Shown piece after piece: positions 27,737 through 35,316 of a DNA stretch of 64,000 nt. The stretch spans positions 124,001 to 188,000 of the forward strand of contig NZ_STGU01000005.1 in the NCBI RefSeq assembly GCF_004912135.1. Direction: 5' to 3'. The notes below the pieces were generated by a model. That model ran no database searches. It saw only the letters and a program-made list of their open reading frames with translations, and had not been told where the DNA came from. The position numbers were made by a program, and so were the translations under genes. The stretch comes from Rhizobium rosettiformans W3. GTDB taxonomy: Bacteria > Pseudomonadota > Alphaproteobacteria > Rhizobiales > Rhizobiaceae. Numbering within the stretch: the stretch's first letter is position 1; each line of letters begins with the position of its first letter.

Positions 27737-28666
27737 ATGAATGCGATGAAATCACGGGAGGCAGCCCCCTTGGTGTCTCTCACCGGTGCTGGCGTCTACC
27801 GCAACGGGCGCTGGCTGGTCCGCGGCGTTGATTTTTCCGTGCGGCCAGGTGAAATCGTGACGCTGATCGGCCCCAACGGCTCCGGCAAGTCGACGAGCGC
27901 CAAGATGGCCATCGGTGTCATCAAGGCGGATGAAGGTCGGGTCGAGCGGAAGGCCGGGCTGCGCGTCGGCTACGTGCCCCAGCGGCTCTCCGTTGACTGG
28001 ACCATGCCGCTCACCGTCCGCCGTCTGATGACGTTGACGGCCCCGTTGTCCGCGCAGGAGGTAACTGCAGCGCTCGAGGCCGTCGGGATCGCCCACTTGG
28101 CGGGCGCGGAGGTGCAGCATCTCTCCGGCGGCGAATTTCAACGCGCGCTGCTTGCCCGTGCCATGGCGCGCAAGCCCGATATCCTGGTGCTCGACGAACC
28201 CGTCCAGGGCGTCGACTTCAGTGGCGAGATCGCGCTCTACGACCTCATCACCTCGATCCGGAATTCGACGGGCTGTGGCATCCTGTTGATCTCCCACGAC
28301 CTGCATGTGGTCATGGCGGAAACCGACACGGTCATTTGCCTGAACGGCCATGTCTGTTGCCGCGGAACGCCGGCAGCAGTCAGCCAAAGCCCGGAATATA
28401 TGCGGCTCTTCGGCGCCAAGGCTGCCCAGACGCTTGCTGTCTACGGCCACCATCATGACCACACGCATCTGCCGGATGGTCGCGTACAGCATGCCGATGG
28501 CAGTGTCACCGATCACTGTCATCCGGATGACGGTCATCATCACCACGACCATCACGACCATCATGACCATGAGCTCGACCACCACGACCACGCTCATCAC
28601 CACCATGACCATGATCACGCCGCAGAGATGAACGTGAAGGGCAGGGAGCACGGCCATGCTGGATGA
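27737..28666 (+). CDS. znuC: zinc ABC transporter ATP-binding protein ZnuC
   Basis: 309-residue ATPase of the high-affinity zinc importer. Walker A GPNGSGKST near residue 44, signature LSGGEFQRALLARA, Walker B DILVLDEPVQGVD, and switch His in LLISHDLH. After the ATPase core a 75-residue tail (235-309) contains 28 His plus many Asp, presumably a cytosolic zinc-binding arm. ATG 27737 is the likely start although its ribosome site is poor; a GTG at 27695 is in frame but overlaps the Zur box. Its 3' end overlaps znuB by 11 nt. Confidence 0.94.
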   Translation: MNAMKSREAAPLVSLTGAGVYRNGRWLVRGVDFSVRPGEIVTLIGPNGSGKSTSAKMAIGVIKADEGRVERKAGLRVGYVPQRLSVDWTMPLTVRRLMTLTAPLSAQEVTAALEAVGIAHLAGAEVQHLSGGEFQRALLARAMARKPDILVLDEPVQGVDFSGEIALYDLITSIRNSTGCGILLISHDLHVVMAETDTVICLNGHVCCRGTPAAVSQSPEYMRLFGAKAAQTLAVYGHHHDHTHLPDGRVQHADGSVTDHCHPDDGHHHHDHHDHHDHELDHHDHAHHHHDHDHAAEMNVKGREHGHAG

Positions 28667-29471
28667 TTTCTTCACTCGCGCCATCCTGGCCGGCATCGGC
28701 CTTGCCCTGACGACGGGCCCGCTCGGCTGCTTTGTCATCTGGCGGCGCATGGCCTATTTCGGCGACACCATGGCCCACTCGGCCTTGCTCGGCGTGGCGC
28801 TGTCGCTGTTCTTCTCATTGAACCTGATGGTCAGCGTCTTCGTCGTCGCCGCGCTCGTCTCGCTGATCCTGATCGTCCTGCAGAAGCGCCAGGGACTGTC
28901 AGCCGACGCACTGCTCGGCATTTTGAGCCATGCCACGCTGGCGATCGGCCTTGTCATGGTCGCCTTCATGACCTGGGTGCGCTTCGACCTCATCGCCTTC
29001 CTCTTCGGCGACATTCTGGCCGTCACGCCGACGGATGTCGCGATCGTCTGGATCGGCGGGATCATCGTCGTGGGCATCATCGCCTGGCTCTGGCGGCCGC
29101 TGCTGGCCGGCACCGTCAATGTCGAGCTTGCGGAAGCCGAGGGCATGCAGCCTGAGCGGGCACGCCTGATCTTCATGTTGCTGATGGCGCTGGTGATTGC
29201 GATCGCCATGAAGATCGTGGGCATCATGCTGATCACGTCGCTGCTGATCATCCCGGCCGCGGCCGCCCGCCGCTTTGCCTCGACACCCGAGCTGATGGCC
29301 GTGTTGGCCTCGGTGATCGGTGCGGCCGCCGTCGTCATCGGGCTCTTCGGATCGCTGACCTACGACACGCCGTCAGGACCGTCGATCGTCGTGGCGGCGC
29401 TCCTGCTCTTCATTGTAAGCCTGCTGCCCCGACCGGGGGCCAGGACCACGGATATTCGATCAAGGGCCTGA
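28656..29471 (+). CDS. znuB: zinc ABC transporter permease ZnuB
   Basis: 271-residue ABC-3 family inner-membrane permease with eight hydrophobic segments. Conserved blocks: CFVIWRRMAYFGDTMAHSALLG near the N-terminus and LLITSLLIIPAAAARRFAST in the C-terminal half. Start overlaps the end of znuC by 11 nt and zur follows after 3 nt, so znuC-znuB-zur is one transcript. Confidence 0.95.
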   Translation: MLDDFFTRAILAGIGLALTTGPLGCFVIWRRMAYFGDTMAHSALLGVALSLFFSLNLMVSVFVVAALVSLILIVLQKRQGLSADALLGILSHATLAIGLVMVAFMTWVRFDLIAFLFGDILAVTPTDVAIVWIGGIIVVGIIAWLWRPLLAGTVNVELAEAEGMQPERARLIFMLLMALVIAIAMKIVGIMLITSLLIIPAAAARRFASTPELMAVLASVIGAAAVVIGLFGSLTYDTPSGPSIVVAALLLFIVSLLPRPGARTTDIRSRA

Positions 29472-29474
29472 ACC

Positions 29475-29882
29475 ATGACCAAGACCGACCTGACGCGCAA
29501 TCAGTCCCTCGTCTTCGACGCTCTGGTCGACAGCGACGGCCCGCTCTCGGCCTATACGCTGTTGGACAGGCTGCGGGAGCACGGCTTTCGCGCCCCGCTG
29601 CAGGTTTACCGGGCGCTCGACAAGCTGGTCGAATTCGGCATGGTTCACCGGCTGGAAAGCTTGAACGCCTTCGTGGCCTGCGCGCATCCCCACGAGGGCT
29701 GCTCCGGTCACGGCACCGTCGCCTTCATGATCTGCAACAAGTGTGGCCACGTGACGGAATTCCACGACCACGAGGTGGATCATCGCTTGGAGACGATCAC
29801 CCGCGGCCGCAACTTCAAGCCGGAAAAGACGACCATCGAGATCAGAGGTCTCTGCTCAAGCTGCGTCGAGGTGGCCGCTTGA
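29475..29882 (+). CDS. zur: zinc uptake regulator Zur (Fur family)
   Basis: 135-residue Fur-family repressor. Winged-helix N-terminal half (SAYTLLDRLREHGFRAPLQVYRALDKL) and C-terminal metal/dimer half with structural-zinc pairs CNKC and CSSC, and the HDHEVDHR segment giving regulatory ligands. Last gene of znuCB-zur; with Zur boxes upstream this predicts autoregulation and repression of znuA and the COG0523 gene when zinc is plentiful. Confidence 0.94.
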   Translation: MTKTDLTRNQSLVFDALVDSDGPLSAYTLLDRLREHGFRAPLQVYRALDKLVEFGMVHRLESLNAFVACAHPHEGCSGHGTVAFMICNKCGHVTEFHDHEVDHRLETITRGRNFKPEKTTIEIRGLCSSCVEVAA

Positions 29883-29892
29883 GGCAATCGGG

Positions 29893-30420
29893 CTAGAGCG
29901 GCTTGAGGTCTCTGGCGAAGCGCTGCCAGTTGCGGACATAGTTGTCGGCAGAGAGCCTGAGCCCCGCGATCGCGGTTTCGTCCAGTGTCCGGACGACCCG
30001 GGCAGGGGATCCGACGATCAGCGAATTGTCGGGAAAGGTCTTGCCTTCGGTCACGAGCGCATTGGCCCCGACAAGGCAGTTGTTGCCGATGCGGGCACCG
30101 TTGAGGATGGTGGCACCCATGCCGATCAGCGCGTTCGAACCGATCGTGCAGCCGTGGATGATGGCATGGTGGCCGATCGTGCAGCCCTCTCCGATCGAGA
30201 CACCCATGCCAGGATCGGTGTGCACCATGACCCCATCCTGGATATTGCTGCGAGCCCCGATGATGATCGGGTCATTGTCGCCACGCAACACGGCTCCGAA
30301 CCAGATGCCGACGTCCTCGCCGAGGCGCACGTCTCCGATGATCTGCGCATCAGGCGCTGCCCAGAAGCGGTCTCCAGCTGGCAGCTGCGGAACCCGGTCA
30401 CCCAGTCGGTAGATCGGCAT
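29893..30420 (-). CDS. gamma carbonic anhydrase family protein
   Basis: 175-residue left-handed beta-helix protein (hexapeptide repeats). Family motifs: AAPDAQIIGDVRLGEDVGIWFGAVLRGD with the Arg/Asp pair, and zinc-ligand histidines in MVHTD and TIGHHAIIHG. Similar proteins (YrdA/PaaY type) have weak or unproven anhydrase activity. ATG at 30420 is preferred over an in-frame TTG two codons upstream. Convergent with zur. Confidence 0.9.
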   Translation of the reverse strand: MPIYRLGDRVPQLPAGDRFWAAPDAQIIGDVRLGEDVGIWFGAVLRGDNDPIIIGARSNIQDGVMVHTDPGMGVSIGEGCTIGHHAIIHGCTIGSNALIGMGATILNGARIGNNCLVGANALVTEGKTFPDNSLIVGSPARVVRTLDETAIAGLRLSADNYVRNWQRFARDLKPL

Positions 30421-30433
30421 CTGCAATCAGCTT

Positions 30434-30706
30434 TCAGCGCAGACGCAGGATGACCGGAAAGCGGCCGGCCTGGGCAGACACATGCAGATGGATATTTGCC
30501 TCAGGCTGCGAATAGCGCCAGGCGCGAGCGCCATGGCTGAGGAGAAGCCCGATCAGGTCCTTGGTCTTGGACTTCTTCTCCCGCAGCCCGATGTCGGCAA
30601 GGCGATAGGCAGCCTCGTGCAATGGATGAAGGATTGCCGAAGCAGAGCTCTGGCCGCCATTGTCCTGCCCTTCGGCGGGACCATACCTGTAGTCTTTCGA
30701 TGCCAT
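30434..30706 (-). CDS. uncharacterised 90-residue protein
   Basis: I do not recognise the family. The start codon has a good ribosome site (GAGGATCACGGA). The N-terminus is polar (RYGPAEGQDNGGQSS); the middle suggests a helix (ILHPLHEAAYRLADIGLREK) and the end beta strands with HLHVSAQAGRFPVILRLR. No signal peptide or membrane helix. It sits 14 nt upstream of the carbonic anhydrase-like gene on the same strand and may be co-transcribed with it. Confidence 0.65.
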   Translation of the reverse strand: MASKDYRYGPAEGQDNGGQSSASAILHPLHEAAYRLADIGLREKKSKTKDLIGLLLSHGARAWRYSQPEANIHLHVSAQAGRFPVILRLR

Positions 30707-30752
30707 TCCGTGATCCTCGTAAACAGTACAAATCGAGGGGCGGGCAATCGTC

Positions 30753-32210
30753 TTACTGGGCAGAGGCCCAGCAACCGATCCCCTTCTTCTTCAGGGCCTT
30801 GCACGCGTTGACCGCGTCTTTCTGATCATCGAAACCGCCGAAGCGAGCGCGATAGATCTGTTGTGCGCCATCGCCATAGGCGACGGTAAAGGGGGTGGCG
30901 GAACGCAATACCTGTCCGCCGCGCTCCTGCGCGCTGCGCAGAAGATCCATAGCCATGTCCTTGTCCGGCGACGTGCCGATCTGGACCACCCAGCCGGCGG
31001 CGGGTGCAGTCGAGGCCGTGGTCATGCTGTCGACGTCAGGCGGCGTGGCGGAAGCTGCCGCGACCGATTGTGTCGGCTGCGACGGCGCCACGGCGGCACC
31101 CTGGTCGGGAAGATAGGCTGGCGCCGGCTGCGGAACCGGAACGGCTGCGGACGGCGCGGCCGGGCGAAGCGTGTCCAGCGCAGCACTTGCGGCATTGCCG
31201 ACCTGCGGCGCGGCATAGGCCTGGGCAACGCCCGTGTAACGCGGATCCGGCATCGGACCGGTATGCGGCAGGTTCGGCATGCCGGAGGCGACCGAAGCCG
31301 AAGCGCTGGCGCCTGCCGGCGCAACGGATGTGTCGTTCTTGGCAATAAGGTTGCCGCCGCGGCCGTTCGATGCGTTCGGCAGATAACGCTGCACCAGGCT
31401 CGTCATCTGCGCATTGCGACGCGCGCCGGACGTCGCGCCGAGCACGACGGCGACGATCGAACGCCCGCCGACTTCGGCCGAGGTTGCAAGGTTGTAGCCG
31501 GCGGCACGAGTGTAACCGGTCTTGATGCCGTCGACACCGCGGACTTGGCCGAGCAGGCGATTGTGGTTGCCGATCGTCTGCTTGCCGAAGCGGAAGCTGC
31601 GGGTGGAGAAGTAGCCGTAATACTGAGGGAAGTGCTGACGAAGCGCGATGCCGAGGCGCGCCTGGTCGCGGGCCGTCGTCATCTGCGCGGTGTTGGGCAG
31701 GCCATGCGCGTTGCGATAGGTGGTCTTGGTCATGCCGAGGCTGCGTGCCTTGGCGGTCATCATCTGGGCGAACCGCTGCTCAGACCCACCGAGATATTCA
31801 CCGAGTGCCGTGGCGACGTCATTCGCCGAGCGGGTGACGAGCGCGAGGATCGCCTGTTCGACAGTGATGCTGCGGCCCGTGCCGACGCCCAGCTTGGACG
31901 GCGGCTCCTTGGCGGCACGGGCGGAGAAGGGCACCTTGCTGTTGAGCGAGATCTTGCCCGCTTCCAGAGCCTCGAAGACCATGTACAGCGTCATCATCTT
32001 GGTGAGCGATGCCGGATAGCGCAGGCTGTCGGCGTTTTCACTGTAGAGGACCTTGCCGGTCTTGGCATCGATGACGATGCCCGCATATTTCGGATTGGCC
32101 TGAGCTGCGCTCAAAGCGGCAGCACTCGCCAAGAGGACCGCAAACAGCGTGAGGACAAGCCGACGAAAGGCGGCTGCGACGTTGAAGCTTCCCAGAAATT
32201 TATGCACCAC
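30753..32210 (-). CDS. D-alanyl-D-alanine carboxypeptidase with C-terminal SPOR domain
   Basis: 485-residue periplasmic penicillin-binding protein of the S11 (DacA/DacF) family that trims peptidoglycan stem peptides. Signal sequence about residues 15-38. Catalytic motifs: SLTK (Ser68, Lys71), SAN (Ser128) and KTG (230-232). A Pro/Ala-rich linker (about 290-395) connects to a C-terminal SPOR domain (WVVQIGTSPDKDMAMDLL to the end), which binds denuded glycan strands at the septum. The SPOR fusion is common in rhizobia and suggests action at division sites. Confidence 0.92.
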   Translation of the reverse strand: MVHKFLGSFNVAAAFRRLVLTLFAVLLASAAALSAAQANPKYAGIVIDAKTGKVLYSENADSLRYPASLTKMMTLYMVFEALEAGKISLNSKVPFSARAAKEPPSKLGVGTGRSITVEQAILALVTRSANDVATALGEYLGGSEQRFAQMMTAKARSLGMTKTTYRNAHGLPNTAQMTTARDQARLGIALRQHFPQYYGYFSTRSFRFGKQTIGNHNRLLGQVRGVDGIKTGYTRAAGYNLATSAEVGGRSIVAVVLGATSGARRNAQMTSLVQRYLPNASNGRGGNLIAKNDTSVAPAGASASASVASGMPNLPHTGPMPDPRYTGVAQAYAAPQVGNAASAALDTLRPAAPSAAVPVPQPAPAYLPDQGAAVAPSQPTQSVAAASATPPDVDSMTTASTAPAAGWVVQIGTSPDKDMAMDLLRSAQERGGQVLRSATPFTVAYGDGAQQIYRARFGGFDDQKDAVNACKALKKKGIGCWASAQ

Positions 32211-32302
32211 GATACTCTTTGAATCTCATCATTGACGACCGGACGCTGTCCCCGTTCGCGACCATCTCGGCGGAGCCTACGGAATTAGCCTTACCAAGAG
32301 GT

Positions 32303-33097
32303 TTATGATGAACGGCCGGTTGACGCTTTGAGTTGATTTTTAAGTGTCGCGGCGGCGGGGACTGCGTGGGCGCGGTTGCCGACATAGCTGCGGACTGCCG
32401 CATCGATCGCGGCCCAGTCCTTCAGCATATCGCTGGAGAAACGGTAGAGAACGGTCAGATCCTCTCCGACATGGATGTCGCGCTGGCAATCGCTGCCCGA
32501 GGCCTTTGACTGCGATGCGGTGAGGAGGCATCGGATTGCATAGGTGGCGCCGTCCGGCAGCGTGCCGGTGAGCAGTGTTTCGCCTTCATAACCCGTCGCG
32601 TCCTTGAACTGGAAAGCGCTCAGGTCGGCAGGGCCAGGCGTACTTTCCCGCTCGAGCAGGTGCCGGTAGATCGGCTCCACACGGCCGGACATGTCCCGGG
32701 ACATGGTGCTCTGGGATATCTGCAGAAAGATCAGCGAGTTCGACAGGCTGAGATCGTCGAAGCGGCGGCGCTGGTCCGGCGAATAACCGGTCATTTCCGG
32801 CCAGAGAAGGTAGAGGTCGACGCGTTCGGCAAGCCCGCCCTGCCGCTGCTCTTCGAAACGGATCACGTTTTCGGGGAGGGCGAGTTGGTCTCGCCCGACC
32901 GTGATGTTGACGATATCGGTGCTCTGGCTGTGACCGGCGAGCGAAAGCTGCTCCCCGTAGGATCGACCGAACCAGCTGATCGCAACGGACGCGGCTGCAA
33001 GAACGAGCACGCACATCGTGGCGATCACGAGAAACCGGTTGGAGATCAGCGGTCTCTGCTCGTGATCGACGCTCACTGTGTTTGCTTCGCCCCGCAT
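32303..33097 (-). CDS. single-pass membrane protein of unknown function
   Basis: I do not recognise a family. One membrane helix lies near the N-terminus (LVIATMCVLVLAAASVAISW), leaving a short cytosolic part and a periplasmic domain of about 210 residues with two cysteines (CLLTA, SDCQRD) that may pair. The frame is open to an ATG at 33157 (284 residues), but that codon sits directly against a CtrA-like box, so I prefer the ATG at 33097 (264 residues); neither has a strong ribosome site. Lies upstream of the carboxypeptidase gene on the same strand, 92 nt away. Confidence 0.68.
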   Translation of the reverse strand: MRGEANTVSVDHEQRPLISNRFLVIATMCVLVLAAASVAISWFGRSYGEQLSLAGHSQSTDIVNITVGRDQLALPENVIRFEEQRQGGLAERVDLYLLWPEMTGYSPDQRRRFDDLSLSNSLIFLQISQSTMSRDMSGRVEPIYRHLLERESTPGPADLSAFQFKDATGYEGETLLTGTLPDGATYAIRCLLTASQSKASGSDCQRDIHVGEDLTVLYRFSSDMLKDWAAIDAAVRSYVGNRAHAVPAAATLKNQLKASTGRSS

Positions 33098-33159
33098 CTC
33101 GCCGTCATCCCCTCGGTGCAGTCGCTCTCGGCTGCTGGAGAAGACTTCGGCGAACATGG

Positions 33160-33174
33160 TTAAGGTCGAGTTAA
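33160..33174 (-). promoter_or_regulatory. CtrA-type binding site
   Basis: On the minus strand TTAA-CTCGACC-TTAAC, an exact match to the alphaproteobacterial CtrA consensus TTAA-N7-TTAAC. It lies just upstream of the reading frame of the one-TM protein. No second copy was noticed in other intergenic regions of the window. Confidence 0.5.
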
Positions 33175-33200
33175 TTTAAGGGGCCTTGCCGCTGTCAGGC

Positions 33201-33237
33201 AAAAAGAGAGCCGGTCCCGGTTGGACGGGACCGGCTC
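33201..33237 (-). terminator. terminator of the BTLCP peptidase gene
   Basis: 12-bp perfect stem GAGCCGGTCCCG / CGGGACCGGCTC with a 6-nt loop; on the minus strand the T-run TTTTT follows. It ends 64 nt after the peptidase stop. Confidence 0.85.
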
Positions 33238-33300
33238 ATTGGCTCCGGTCGGGGGACGGGTAGGCGGGGACAGACCGGGCCAGAAGTCGGATCGGTAGCG

Positions 33301-33909
33301 TCAGTTCGAGACGCTGCCGACGATGCTTGCGCGGCCGTCCTGGAGCTTTACCCAGCGGGCCGAATTGGTCGAAGACTGACGCTTCAGATAGGTGTACTCC
33401 GTGTCGGACCACAGCAGCACTCTGTTGCGCATGTTATCCAGAATGAAGTCGCCATGGTCGGTGCGGACCGTAAGGACGGCGTGGCCTTCCCCATTCGGCT
33501 GCAAAACGACGGTCATCAGAAGGTCCGACGGGTCGAAGCCGCGGTCGGTCAGCATCTTGCGCTTCAGGAGGGCGAAGTCCTCGCAATCGCCGACGCTGCG
33601 GGGATAGGTCCAGCGTTCTTCGACGCCGTAGATCTCCATGTCCGTCAGGGGCGTGATTGAGCTGTTGACGGTGTAGTTGACCTCGAGCATCGCCTTCCAG
33701 AGGTCCTCGGTCAGGATCATCGGTCCGGCGTCGTGCTGATTGCCGCTGCATTCGCCGGCATAGGTCTGACAGAATTCGTAGTGGCCGATCGGCGGATTGG
33801 CCTTTCCGACCACCTGCATATTCGCCGGCATGGCCGAGACCTGAAAGGCAAGTACGCCTGCGATTGCGGCGGCCAGAGTTCCAATACCCAGAATTTTCTT
33901 TGTTGTCAT
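33301..33909 (-). CDS. periplasmic transglutaminase-like cysteine peptidase (BTLCP, DUF920)
   Basis: 202-residue exported protein: signal sequence KILGIGTLAAAIAGVLAFQVSA (stretch 5-26), then a papain-like/transglutaminase-like domain. A catalytic triad fits Cys109 (GDCEDFALLK), His143 (GEGHAVLTV) and Asp158 (FILDNM). LapG, which cleaves adhesins at the cell surface, belongs to this family, but lone rhizobial members have no proven substrate. A second Cys pair (FCQTYAGEC) may form a disulfide. It has its own strong terminator and a PilZ gene upstream on the same strand. Confidence 0.88.
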   Translation of the reverse strand: MTTKKILGIGTLAAAIAGVLAFQVSAMPANMQVVGKANPPIGHYEFCQTYAGECSGNQHDAGPMILTEDLWKAMLEVNYTVNSSITPLTDMEIYGVEERWTYPRSVGDCEDFALLKRKMLTDRGFDPSDLLMTVVLQPNGEGHAVLTVRTDHGDFILDNMRNRVLLWSDTEYTYLKRQSSTNSARWVKLQDGRASIVGSVSN

Positions 33910-34389
33910 TGGTTGTCTCCCGGTAATGGAGATAGCAATGACAGATAGATTTTGATCGACCGCGAAGAATAGCGGTAAGATACGAGGCGAAGTCTATGAA
34001 AATCATAGCCTATATTTATCTGTATTTATTCTATATTTGAGTATGTTTTGAAAAAAATTTAGTTCAAATTGCATCTATTTCGGCTCACCGGCATCGCGAT
34101 TCTGATCCAAGGTTTGGAAATTGCGCGTGATATCAGATGCTTGGTAGCTCGTATCGAGCGATTGACGACCGTGCAACGATCGTTCCCGCGTCGTCCGGTG
34201 TGGATCGATACCCGATAGGCGGAACCCGCCCGGAGGCGTCAGCGGCGCTTTCTTGACCCTTGGAAGCCGACTTTGAGCTAAAATTTTTTCTGAAAAAAAC
34301 TGTGCCGCCCTGGCACATTCCCGCGCTGGGACAGAAAAAAGGCGCCTCACGGGATCCGCGGGCGCCTATTTGGGTGACCTTTCCAGCGA
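33910..34389. other. 480-nt intergenic region, AT-rich in its centre
   Basis: No convincing gene. About 33,960-34,080 is clearly richer in A/T than the surroundings and probably holds the peptidase promoter on the minus strand. At 34,284-34,299 there is a palindrome TTTTTTC-T-GAAAAAA. The right end carries the terminator of the PilZ gene. An open frame at 34,075-34,350 (minus) has no family-like sequence and no ribosome site. Confidence 0.6.
34335..34366 (-). terminator. terminator of the PilZ gene
   Basis: Hairpin with GGCGCC arms at 34341-34346 and 34361-34366, followed on the minus strand by TTTTTT. It lies 24 nt after the PilZ stop codon. Confidence 0.75.
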
Positions 34390-35004
34390 TTAGAGGAACT
34401 CGGTCAGAGCTTCCCTCGACTGCAGCGTCAGGAATTCGATCGCCACACCTTCCATGAAGTGGCGCACGACCCGGCCGCGCATATTGCCAAGCCGGACGGC
34501 CGAGCCGATCGGCGGGCGAATGTCGATGTCGACCGCAGCGCCCGAGAGCGAAAGGTCCATCAGGCGGCAAGGATAGGTCTTGCCGTCTTCCAGTGTCAGT
34601 TCCGTGCGCGTCTGGCGTGGCGTCAGTCGATCGTGGCGGCGGTCTTCGGGGAGGCCGAGCTCATGCTTGTTGGCAATCCAGGTCAGCTGGGCCGCGAGCT
34701 TCTCGCGTTTGCGCACGGTCGCGGTGATCGAGATGACGAAGCCGTCTTCCGTCAACTTCACCACGGTGCCTTCGATGCGGCCGAGGTGGTCGATATAGGC
34801 GATGATCCGTTCGCCCGGGCGCGGCATCCCGGCACAGGCAAACCGCACATCGCCCGGCGACATGTCGATGACCTTGCAGACATACTCTTCATAGTTGGCA
34901 AGCATGAGTCGGCCTTGCAGGCTGACGGCAACGCGTTGGAAGGCGCGTTGCTGTCCCGGCGAGGCGATCGTGTTGCTTTGGCTTGCCTGCGTCGAGTACA
35001 TCAT
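34390..35004 (-). CDS. tandem PilZ-domain protein
   Basis: 204-residue cytosolic protein built from two PilZ-like modules. The first (about 20-85) starts QRAFQRVAVSLQGRL and has DMSPGDVRF; the second (about 110-195) has RRHDRLTPRQTRTEL and DLSLSGAAVDI. The second shows the better c-di-GMP pattern (RxxxR with DxSxxG); the first has a degraded DxSxxG. Starts at 35004 and 35037 are both possible, neither with a clear ribosome site. Effector of c-di-GMP is inferred from the motifs. Confidence 0.85.
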   Translation of the reverse strand: MMYSTQASQSNTIASPGQQRAFQRVAVSLQGRLMLANYEEYVCKVIDMSPGDVRFACAGMPRPGERIIAYIDHLGRIEGTVVKLTEDGFVISITATVRKREKLAAQLTWIANKHELGLPEDRRHDRLTPRQTRTELTLEDGKTYPCRLMDLSLSGAAVDIDIRPPIGSAVRLGNMRGRVVRHFMEGVAIEFLTLQSREALTEFL

Positions 35005-35030
35005 GGAGAGTCTGTCTGTTCCTCTGTCGC

Positions 35031-35058
35031 TTAACATTAGGCGGCCAGCCGTTAATAT
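35031..35058 (+). promoter_or_regulatory. candidate plus-strand promoter
   Basis: TTAACA and TAATAT with 16-bp spacing, pointing away from the PilZ gene towards the terminator at 35235-35270. It could also simply be part of the PilZ promoter region, since its complement reads TATATT. Confidence 0.3.
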
Positions 35059-35234
35059 AGTGTTTGCTTTTGGGCGCGCTTTTTCGAGACGGAACGATAT
35101 TCCCGCAGGAATTAAGGTTAAAAGAGTGTTTCGATTGTCCTTTTAGCTGTCGCGTGGCATCTGTCGGCCACCAAACGCGAAGGGCAGCCTTCGGCACCAA
35201 CTCCAGTCGGCGCGACGATCCTTAGAGCGCCAGC

Positions 35235-35270
35235 AAGGCCACTCGGTTCTCCGGGCGGCCTTTTCTTTAT
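35235..35270 (+). terminator. intrinsic terminator without an obvious upstream gene
   Basis: 12-bp stem AAGGCCACTCGG / CCGGGCGGCCTT (one A-C mismatch, one T-G pair), loop TTCT, followed by TTCTTTAT. The only annotated gene upstream runs on the other strand, so this ends either a small RNA or a leader transcript ahead of the rhomboid gene. Confidence 0.7.
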
Positions 35271-35316
35271 GTCCCGCCTGCATTACCTGAAGGGTGCCAG
35301 ATAGAAGGAAGCGCAG

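Noticed and set aside
28500..28620. Short tandem repeat of CAT/CAC/GAC units
   Set aside because: It is the coding sequence of the ZnuC His/Asp tail, not a noncoding repeat or a CRISPR array; no spacers are present.
34075..34350. 91-codon open frame on the minus strand between the PilZ and BTLCP genes
   Set aside because: It starts inside the terminator region of the PilZ gene, has no ribosome site, and its sequence resembles no protein I know.
35150..35240. Possible tRNA in the gap before the rhomboid gene
   Set aside because: No T-loop GTTCGAATC-type motif, no CCA-adjacent acceptor stem and no cloverleaf could be drawn; only the terminator hairpin is convincing.
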